From NCBI GenBank assembly GCA_965208025.1, contig OZ242302.1:1240001-1304000 (forward strand): DNA of 64,000 bases, in the 5' to 3' direction. This document shows positions 46,015-54,700 of the stretch, piece by piece; within the stretch, counting starts at the first letter, position 1; every line of letters starts with the position of its first letter. The DNA is from Bin80 sp965208025. GTDB taxonomy: Bacteria; Bacteroidota; Rhodothermia; Rhodothermales; Bin80. The position numbers and the translations under genes are program-made. The notes beneath the pieces were generated by a model that searched no databases, was not told the DNA's origin, and was given only the letters and a program-made list of their open reading frames with translations.

Positions 46015-47103
46015 CTAGTGTAGTGTTTCATTAATTCTTGTGCAGTAGTTTTTGATGGATTCCAGGATTTGATCTGCGGATTTGGTCCACACAAATGGCT
46101 TTGGATCTTCGTTATAGACTTCGAGATACTCTTTAATAGCGGTTTCCAGTTCTTTGGTACTGCGGTGGGTACCACGTCGGATCGGATCATTGGTAATGGC
46201 AGCAAACCAGCGTTCAACGAGATTCATCCAAGAGGAGCTGGTTGGCGTAAAGTGAAGATGAAATCGTGGACGCCGAAGCAACCCGTTGTGAATGAGCGCG
46301 GTTTTGTGGGTGCTGTAGTTATCCAGTACCAGATGAATCTCCTGATCTTTGGGGACGGATTGGTCAATGACACGCAGAAATTTGAGAAATTCTGCGGAGC
46401 GATGTCGGCGATAACATCGTCCGATGACTTCCCCGGTGGCTACATTCAGGGCCGCAAACAAAGAGGTGGTTCCATGGCGTTTGTAGTCATGCGTACGTTG
46501 TTCGGGAAGTCCAGGCCGAAGGGGTAAGATGGGTTGGGTTCGATCCATGGCCTGGATTTGGGATTTTTCATCCACACACAGCACCACCGCCCGCTCAGGG
46601 GGCGACATGGACAGGCCGACAATATCCCGCACCTTTTCAAGGAACAACGGATCCTTGGATAGCTTGAACGTCTCTACACGGTGGGGCTTGAGTCCGAAGG
46701 CGCGCCAGATCCTGCCCACAGTCGTCGTGCTCACCCCCGTCGCATCGGACATCTTGCGCGTGCTCCAGTGGGTTGCATTTCGCGGAATGGATTCCAGCGT
46801 CTTCGCGACCACCTGTTCCACCTCTTCATCGGAGACCGTCCGAGGTTTTCCCGGACGGGGCAAGTCGAGAAGTCCGTCACAGCCCTTCTCCAGAAAACGC
46901 CGGCGCCATTTGCCTACGGTCGCCCGGGAGGGTCCCAGTTTCTCAGCAATCATCTGATCACTGTGTCCTTCGGAAGCCTCCAAAACAATTCGGACACGTA
47001 ACGCGAGCGATTGCGCCGTTTTTGACCGACGGAGCCAGCGTTCCAACTCCGCACGCTCTGAGTCACTCAGTGTGGGGATCTTGCGAGTATAATGATTTGG
47101 CAT
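46015..47103 (-). CDS. IS630-family transposase
   Basis: About 362 residues. An N-terminal helix-turn-helix region (SDQMIAEKLGPSRATVGKWRRRFLEKG) is followed by a second one (STRKMSDATGVSTTTVGRIW). The DDE residues are in LCVDEKSQIQAMDR, IHLVLDNYSTHKT and SSWMNLVERWFAAIT. The ATG at 47103 is used; ATG at 47124 or TTG at 47130 would add up to nine residues. The TAG stop (46015-46017) is made in part by the duplicated TA target. Confidence 0.93.
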   Translation of the reverse strand: MPNHYTRKIPTLSDSERAELERWLRRSKTAQSLALRVRIVLEASEGHSDQMIAEKLGPSRATVGKWRRRFLEKGCDGLLDLPRPGKPRTVSDEEVEQVVAKTLESIPRNATHWSTRKMSDATGVSTTTVGRIWRAFGLKPHRVETFKLSKDPLFLEKVRDIVGLSMSPPERAVVLCVDEKSQIQAMDRTQPILPLRPGLPEQRTHDYKRHGTTSLFAALNVATGEVIGRCYRRHRSAEFLKFLRVIDQSVPKDQEIHLVLDNYSTHKTALIHNGLLRRPRFHLHFTPTSSSWMNLVERWFAAITNDPIRRGTHRSTKELETAIKEYLEVYNEDPKPFVWTKSADQILESIKNYCTRINETLH

Positions 47104-47178
47104 TGCGAATGTAGTTTGGTACATTCCCAATATACGAATTTCCTGCTTTACTGTAAAAAAAATAATGGTTCAGTACAC
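46018..47178 (-). mobile_element. IS630-family insertion nested in the transposon (1,161 bp)
   Basis: Ends are GTGTAGTGTTTCATTA (left, inward from 46018) and GTGTACTGAACCATTA (right, inward from 47178), an imperfect inverted repeat. TA dinucleotides lie outside both ends (46016-46017, 47179-47180), within CTAG on each side, which is the preferred target of this family. The transposase is intact. Confidence 0.88.
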
Positions 47179-47395
47179 TAGTACAAAGTTTTTTTTGAGC
47201 GTCGAGAACTTGAATGAGATGTTTCTCAACATGGCTCATATCAGGGCTGATGAAGCGCTTGATCGCGGTATCACCGATAAAGTCGTCGATTTTTGCTTGC
47301 CGCCTGGGATACCAATTATTCCGCTTGTGTTCCAAGGGTAAGGCGTTAATTTCTACTAACTCAAACGTAGAATCCTTGGCATTGGAATAGACCAT
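47063..47395 (-). CDS. Short passenger reading frame extended into IS630
   Basis: From the ATG at 47395 the frame reads VYSNAKDSTFELVEINALP and RRQAKIDDFIGDTAIKRF before meeting the IS630 end. If the insertion and one TA are removed, the frame stops right after the junction (ACT AGT TAG), giving 73 residues; with IS630 it runs to 110. The frame is also open upstream to 47473 without another ATG. I recognise no family. It could be the remnant of a longer passenger gene. Confidence 0.35.
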   Translation of the reverse strand: MVYSNAKDSTFELVEINALPLEHKRNNWYPRRQAKIDDFIGDTAIKRFISPDMSHVEKHLIQVLDAQKKLCTSVLNHYFFYSKAGNSYIGNVPNYIRNAKSLYSQDPHTE

Positions 47396-47483
47396 TGGTA
47401 CGGATCGGTCAAAATTGGTTGTGGGCTCACGCTGATAATACGAAAACTTTTTACGAATTGTTGCCGGAGGGCACTAAACCTAA

Positions 47484-47645
47484 TCACTGATTCTTGATAC
47501 TCCCCGGGGGAGCATTAAGGATTGCCTTTGCGATCTGCTTAGCGGTCGCGGAAATGGGCTTTATCTCTTTGTGTGGCCGTCCACGCGGACGAGTTGATGC
47601 CTGTTTGGGTTGTGTAGGTACTTTCGGGGGAGCAACACGCTTCAT
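47484..47645 (-). CDS. AT-hook microprotein linked to the IS1595 transposase
   Basis: 53 residues, starting at the ATG at 47645 that overlaps the transposase stop by four bases (ATGA). The sequence MKRVAPPKVPTQP is followed by STRPRGRPHKEIKPIS, whose RGRP core is an AT-hook, and then a short helix ATAKQIAKAILNAP. AT-hooks bind the minor groove of A/T-rich DNA; the transposon ends and target are A/T-rich. The coupling suggests that it is made in step with the transposase and may assist or limit transposition. This role is inference. Confidence 0.7.
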   Translation of the reverse strand: MKRVAPPKVPTQPKQASTRPRGRPHKEIKPISATAKQIAKAILNAPPGSIKNQ

Positions 47646-48535
47646 CCTATACCGGTAAGTTTTTCGTACGTGATGTCTGTCCCAACCAGTCCCTTTGCAG
47701 TCTGTTCTATCTGTTCTTCTGTGTCCAAATGGCGGGCATTGTGCCGGCCTACAAACTCATTCACGTAACGCTGTAAATGCTTCTTGGACATCTTGTGATA
47801 TGTCCCATAGTAGCCACGTTTCAGCAACGCCCAAAATGACTCAATGCCATTTGTGTGCGCCATACCGTTCACGTACTCGCTGACTGAGTGCTTAACCGTC
47901 TCGTGCGCCGCTCTCTTTAACGCTTGGTATGCTCTTGCGTCGTCTGTGTATATTTGCGCCTCTTCTTCTGAAGCGTCATAGACGAAGCCTGTGAGCGTCT
48001 TAGCGGTGGTATCTTCTACGACCTGTGCCTGTACCTGCTTAGTCTCACGGTCTTTGGCACCCACTACAGCGGTCTTTCCTACGGTTCCATGTCCGGCGTT
48101 CAGTTTCTTGTGAGCATGTTTGTTCTTTTCTTTGCCGCCAACATAGGTCTCATCTACTTCAACCGGTCCCATGAATGGCTTCAACTTGGTATCCCACGCC
48201 TCACGGATTCTGTGTGCCAGATACCATGCAGATTTTTGAGTTATGTCCAGATCACGGTGTAGCTTCATACTGGACGTTCCCTTGATTCCTGTTTCCAAGA
48301 TGTAAATAGCCATAGCCCAAGTCTGATAACTCAACTTGGTATCCTGCATGGCTGTTCCAATTCGAACACTGGAGAACTTCTTGCATTTGGGGTTCCTGCA
48401 ACGGTATGGCATGGTCGGGTGAGTCGTGCCTACCTGTACATTATCACAACCGCAATTCGGGCAAACTGGTTTCCCGTCCCAGCGTTACTCTGCAAATCAC
48501 GCTTCCGCAGCTGCATCATCGGGAAACATCCGCAT
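47642..48535 (-). pseudogene. IS1595-family transposase with two early stop codons
   Basis: The conceptual 297-residue protein starts at the ATG at 48535 (MRMFPDDAAAEA) and meets TGA at 48497-48499 and TAA at 48485-48487, one substitution each from plausible Trp and Gln codons. It then continues through a zinc ribbon (RWDGKPVCPNCGC, YRCRNPKC), the ISXO2/IS1595 DDE-like domain with VEVDETYVGGKEK, IYTDDARAYQAL and the conserved HTNGIESFWALLKRGYYGTYH. Translation could resume at the ATG at 48412, but that product lacks the first CxxC pair. The body is otherwise undamaged, so the lesions are recent or are bypassed. Confidence 0.8.
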
Positions 48536-48688
48536 CAATTTCCGCCATGAAAGCCCTCTGCGGAATGATTTACCCGGCCCTGTTCTGCGCTTCTCCTGAC
48601 CTTTCATTGCTGTGCGATTTATTGAGTCTTAATGTAACCCATTATACTCAAAGTTGCATAAATCGGTGATCATTTCCTCAAATTATGT

Positions 48689-48710
48689 GTTACTCACGTA
48701 TATAATTCCC
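48689..48710 (-). repeat. Right terminal inverted repeat of the transposon
   Basis: Exact inverse of 44591-44612. The frameshifted end of the adjacent surface-protein gene terminates inside it (TGA at 48694-48696). Confidence 0.92.
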
Positions 48711-51700
48711 CTTTTATTATAGCCAATGGCAATGTCTCAATCACAGGGACATAGAGCATTGGGGATGGCCGTTCCGCTAAAACTGTCGACTGAGTCGAAG
48801 ACGTACAAGATGTTGGAGATGCAAGGGATCGTTCTGGTGTGTCTGTCCTGTTGTTCCAACAAAAAGTTGTACATCTGTGGGGGAGTCCTGTCCACGTTCT
48901 ATGTTCCATCCCATCCTCATACCTGCGCGGCAATCCCCAACCGCTCACACCGACTTCGGGGCGTAGCGTGACTGCTTCCGAAAATAAAGCTACACCGTAG
49001 CCCGCGCGCATTCGCAGGTCGCCGGGGTGATGGACGGCATAGTGTGGTTGGATCGTTTCAGCCCGTAGTAGCCGATCTGCACCACCGAGAGCATCTTCCC
49101 CAATGGTGTGCTCCACACGGACCTGGAATCCCTCAGTAGTATATGGTTTCCTGTCCCAAGTCACCACTCTCGTTAGTCCACGCTCCTGGAGTCCGCTATC
49201 TTGGTGGGTCAGCACTGCACGGGTATATACTTCAATGTTCAGTCCACTCTCTGACTCTGTCAATATGAACCCAACCTGCATATCCACTCCAAATCCTGTT
49301 TCTGCATCGCCTCCATCATGTCGAAGAGCTAGCTGTGCGGACGGCTCAATCGTGGAGGCTGTCCCTATACGTATCCCCCGCATCGCCCCCTGAACTCCCA
49401 ATCGTAGTCGTGTGACCTGTGCTTGATCCCTCAACAGTCCCTCCGTCCCACTCGCGGACGTTTGGACCAACAAGGCATCGGAGCGAAGTCCGAGTTCCAA
49501 TCGCTGCTTCTCCACTGTAAATAATCGTCCATAGACTCCTCCGCCGACCATCCAAAGTCCGACGGGGGCGGAGACCTCTTCTACGGTCATCGATCCACGA
49601 CCATATCCGACCACCCCCCATGCCGTGATTCCCGGGGTGAGCGCATAACATCCATTAGGGTATACTCCTGTGAGATGTGAGGAGAGTTCGCCTTCATCGT
49701 TCACAATGGCGTAATTACCTTCGGAACGTGAATGGGCTACGAGAACTCCCAGCCCCGCTTTGTCACTGGTCCAGTCTGCCCCCACAATCCCACTGGACAC
49801 TCGTCCATCCAGGTTCAATGCCCCGTCCACACCCTGAATTTGGGACACCGTACCTTGTCCCCAGAGAGCAACGTTGCTACCATCCAGTATCCTGTGTTGA
49901 AACGAACTCCCCTGTAACAGACGATTCCGTGTGAGGGAATGGCCAAGTTGATACACTGGATCAGAATTTCCCAGAAGAGAGGATAGTTGGTCTGGCTTTA
50001 TTTCTCTTAAGCGAACGTAATTCGGCAACGATGAGAGTGCCAGGGGTTGTCCTGCCAGTTGGACTTCATCACGTTGGAGCCGTTGCACACGACGTTCGCA
50101 CTGCATTGCCCGTAAAACCTGATCAGCCACGGTTCGTCCCATACGTCCCATCCATGCTGTTCGGATTCTACTCGTAGTACGGACCTGCCGAGGGAGGCTT
50201 TCCAACCTCTCCTCAAACCCCGAATCGTCCACAAATGTTACCTGAACCATCAGGCTTGTCCCTGCGTCAATCTCTTCTGGGGCATATGTGCTACCCTCCT
50301 GAATTGGTTCACTGAGAGTTCCGTTCACGCGAAACCACTGAAAGCGGAACCCATATCCTGACTCTCCAGCCTGAGCGCGAAGTACGCCATCCACATCCTG
50401 AATGTCGTCCACCGAAACCCGAAGCACTTGTCCAATCTGCATTGAGCCTACGATTTCTGGCCTACCTGTGGCAACATCGTTGATCGGCGTTATATCAATC
50501 GTCAGGGCTGCTGCCATCGGACTCTCCGATGCCCCATCGCTGACCTTGAAGTCAAAACTCGTATACGCGGGGCCATATGCATTCGCAATGGGCGTATAGA
50601 CAAATGCTCCCGCTGAGATCTGATCTGATGAAACCGAAGTATTATCGGGGAACCCTGTTCCGTTTAGGGTTAGCATTCCCACATCAGGATGCCGCTCAAT
50701 CCGAATAGACGCAAGCGGATCTCCCTCGGGATCGCTGTACCCAAAGTCGAAGAGGCTGAACGTGTAGGGGGTATCCTCTTCAATGGAGACAGTGGCATCC
50801 AGGGCTTCAGGAAAGGATTCATCGTCATTGGCGATCGTAAGGACAAGTTCTGCAGGTATAATAACTCCCTGAGGATTCGTCGCGGTACCAAGCACTTGGA
50901 CCGTCTTGTCAGGTTCATCCGCTTCGTTATCCACCGCCGTAACGGTTACTAGTCCTGTACTCTCTAAAGTTCCTGCCGCAATGGTCAGCGTCTGGTTTTC
51001 GCTCAGTTGATAGTCCGAGTCCATGGCTGGTGTGTTGGGCTGAACGGATATTTCAACCATTGTCACAGCACTTGACATGCGATCCAGCGTTGCAGTGACG
51101 GTCGCAGTGCCACCATTCTCTGGAATTGTGGGCGAATCAAGCATGAGCGTGACGGTTGGCTCCTCATCATCGTCCGTGATCGTAAGCTCAACCGATTCGG
51201 GCCCGGAGACGCCCGACGAATTCGTTGTCACGCCTTGCACCTGCAACGTCTTATCTGGAGCATCTACATCATTGTCCACTGCCGTGATGGTCACGAGTCC
51301 CATACTGGTTAACTCCCCAGCCTCAATGGTTAACAATAGGTTATCGCTAAGCAGGTAATCTGGTTCGGTGGTTGGCAGTTCGGGAGAAACGGAGACCGTG
51401 ACCGTGGTTACTTCGCTGGAGACACGGTCAAGAGCAGCCATAACGGTGGTCATGCCACCATTCTCACCAATTGTGGAAGCATCCAATAGCAGAGTCACCG
51501 TCGGCGCTTCATCATCATTGGCAATCGTGAGTTCTACCTCAGCAGGTTCATTGATCCCGAGCGCATTGGTGACGGTACCCCGAACCTTCAGAGTCTTGTC
51601 TGAGTCATTGAACTCATTATCTTGCGCTGTAATGGTCACCAGCCCCGAACTCTCAATGTCGCCCGCCGCAATGGTGAGCGTTGAGTTACTACTCAGTTGA

Positions 51701-54700
51701 TAATCGGATTCGGTGGCTGGAGCATCGGGCATGACCGAGATTTCGATCGTGGATGCCGCGGCGGAGGAATGATTTAATGTGGCGGTCACTGCCGTCATAC
51801 CTCCATTCTCATCAATCGTGGAGGGATCTAGCATCAACATCACGGTTGGAGGCGACTCATCATCCGTGATCGTGAGTTCTACCTCCGGTGGGCTAGTTAC
51901 CCCACGCGGGTTCAATGCTATACCCTGGATCTGGATCGTCTTGTCGGGGGAATTCTCATCGTTATCTACAGCCGTTATGGTCACGATGCCTGTGCTTTCG
52001 GTCGCCCCCTCCGCAATGGTAAGAGTTGTATTGGGGTTGAACATATAATCCGACTCTGAGGTCTGTGGATCGGGAAGGGCCGAGACCAAGATCGTGGTCA
52101 CCGCATTTGAAGGAGGCTCTATCGTTGCGGTCACGGTTGTGCTGCCACCTCTTTCACTGATTGAAGTTGGCATAATCGCCAGAGTTACCGCGGAGGGTTG
52201 CTCATCGTCATCGGCAATCGTAAGGATGGCACTCTCGGGATTCACTATCCCCTGCGAATTTGAGGCGACTCCTTGCAGTTCGATCTCCCGATCACGCTCA
52301 AACACATCATTGTTCACCGCCGTGATGGTTATATCCCCTTCACTCTCGGTCTTTCCCGCCGCAATCGTCAGGATGGTATTCTGGCTCACCATTAGGTCTG
52401 ATGTCTGGGCAGGAGAAACGGGAAGTGCGGAGACGACGATCGTGGTCATGGCGCTTGATGGATGACTAAGCGTAGCCGTGACCGTAGTTACGTCTCTATT
52501 CTCAACAATCCTTGGGGGATCCAACAGGAGCGTCACGGTCGGAGCCACATCATCATCAGTAATCATAAGCGGCACAATTACGGGGAGAGTCGTCTCCTGC
52601 GGACTGGTGACTACTCCACGCACTTGCACCGACTTGGACGGCGCATCAATGTTATTGTTTAGCGCCATGATCGTTACAAGCCCCTGACTTTCCGTCTCTC
52701 CCTCTGCAATCGTCAATGTACTTCCACTCTGTACATAATCTGCCTCAGTCGCTGGGGCATCGGGAAGCACCGTCACCTCAATCGTAGTTTCCTCGCCAGA
52801 GGGACGGCTAAGTGTGGCCGTGACGGTTGTTTGCCCTCCATTTTCGTCAATCGTCCCATTTGAAAGAAGCAACGTCACCGTTGGAGTCAAATCGTCATCA
52901 AGGATCGTGAGTTCCGCATTTGATGGGTCGGTGATCCCCTGCCCGTTTATCGCAATGCCCTGCACCTGTATCGTCCTGGATGGTGAATTCAAATCATTGT
53001 CAATGGCCGTTATCATGACATCCCCCGTACTGTTTGTCTCCCCTGCCGCAATCGTCAGAGTGCTACCATCCTGGGTATAATCCAGCTCAGTGGCTGGTTC
53101 ATCAGGAACGGTAGAGATTTCAATCGTAGTCACTTCGCTGGAGGGTCGGTCAATCGTTGCAGTAACCGTCGTAAACCCAGCATTTTCGGGAATAGAGACG
53201 GGAGAGAGAACGAGCGTGACCGTAGGGGTATCCTCCTCGTCAAGAATGAGGAGTTCCATGTTCTCTGGACTGGTTACTCCCAAGGTATTCGTCGCTTGGC
53301 CTCGTACCTGTACTGCCCTGTCGGGGGCATCCACCTCATTATCCACGGCCGTGATCATGACGAGTTCAGTACTGGCCGTCTCTCCTGGCGCAATACTAAG
53401 ATTCTGGTTCCCGCTCAGCGCAAAGTCAGATACCGTGGCAGGGGCAATGGGGAATGCGCTGATTTCGATGGTCGTCACCTCGCTGGAAGGATGATTCAGG
53501 GATGCCATAACGGTGGTTACACCCGAATTTTCAGGAATAGAGGGAGGCTCAAGGATCAGCGTAACGGTCGGTGACTCATCGTCATCTGTGATCGTTAGTT
53601 CTAAATTCGCTGGATCTATTGCACTCTGACTATTGGTCGCGGTGCCCTGAACCTGTACGATCTTGTCAGGTGCATTCACCACATTGTTTACAGCCGTAAT
53701 CATCACAAGTCCCGTACTGCTGGTTTGCCCTGCCGCAATCGTGAGTCGTTGGTTTCCCCCGAAGGTATAATCTGTCTCCTTCGCTGGTTCGTCGGGTAGG
53801 ACGACAATCAAGATCGTGGTTACAGCGCTGGAGGGATGACTCAACGTCGCTGTGACGGTCGTACTCTCTCCATCTTCGCTAATTGATGAGGAAGATAAGG
53901 CCAAGGTCAGCGTGGGGGCATCTTCATCGTCCGTGATTGTCAACTCCACATCCGCTGGATTGGTGATCCCCTGAGTATTCGTAGCGGTGCCTCGCACCTG
54001 AATTGTTTTGACAGGTGCATCCACTTGATTATCTTCCGCAGTAATGGTCACCAACCCTCTGCTCACGGTGGCGCCTGCATCAATCGTCAGTACGCTACCA
54101 GTTAGGGTATAGTCAGACTCTGTGGCGGGAGTATCGGGTTGAATATTGACTATGACCGTCGTTGGCTCACTTGAAGCTCGATCTAGCATTGCAGTGACCG
54201 TTGACTCTCCCCCATTTTCATCAATTGAAGCCATTGATAGAAGCAAGGTTACTGTAGGAGCCGTTTCATCGTCAAGGATCATGAGTTCTACCTTGGCAGG
54301 ATTCGTGATCCCTTGCGTATTCATTGCCGAGCCCTGCACCTGAACCGTCTTGTCTGGTGCATCCACCAGATTATCTACTGCCCTGATCGTCACATCTCCG
54401 GTACTGGTAGTTGCCCCCATAGCGATCGTTAACGTATTTCCAATCAACGTGTAATCTGATCGTGATGCCAATCCTACAGGAAGAACGTTCACCATAACGG
54501 TAGTCGGTTCGCTCGAGGTGCGGTTCAAAGTTGCCGTGACCGTTGAGGTTCCCTCATTTTCGGTAATGGAGGGAGAGGATAGAGCCAGAGTCACAGAAGG
54601 GGGTGCTGTTCCATCTGTAATGGTCAATTCCACATCTTCTGGCCCTGTCACGCCTTGCATATTTGTTGCCGCGCCCTGCACTTGCACCGTCTTGTCTGGC

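Larger units (their letters stand above)
44591..48710. mobile_element. IS1595-type transposon with passenger genes (4,120 bp)
   Basis: Perfect 22-bp terminal inverted repeats (44591-44612 and 48689-48710, each starting GGGAATTATATACG from the outside) are flanked by an 8-bp target duplication CTTTTATT (44583-44590 and 48711-48718). Inside, from right to left: IS1595-family transposase (degenerate), AT-hook microprotein, a short open frame, a nested IS630 element, a membrane protein gene and a secreted protein gene. Without the IS630 insertion the unit is about 2.96 kb. The IS1595 family makes 8-bp duplications and includes passenger-carrying members; assigning these particular ends to that transposase is an inference. 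Confidence 0.85.
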
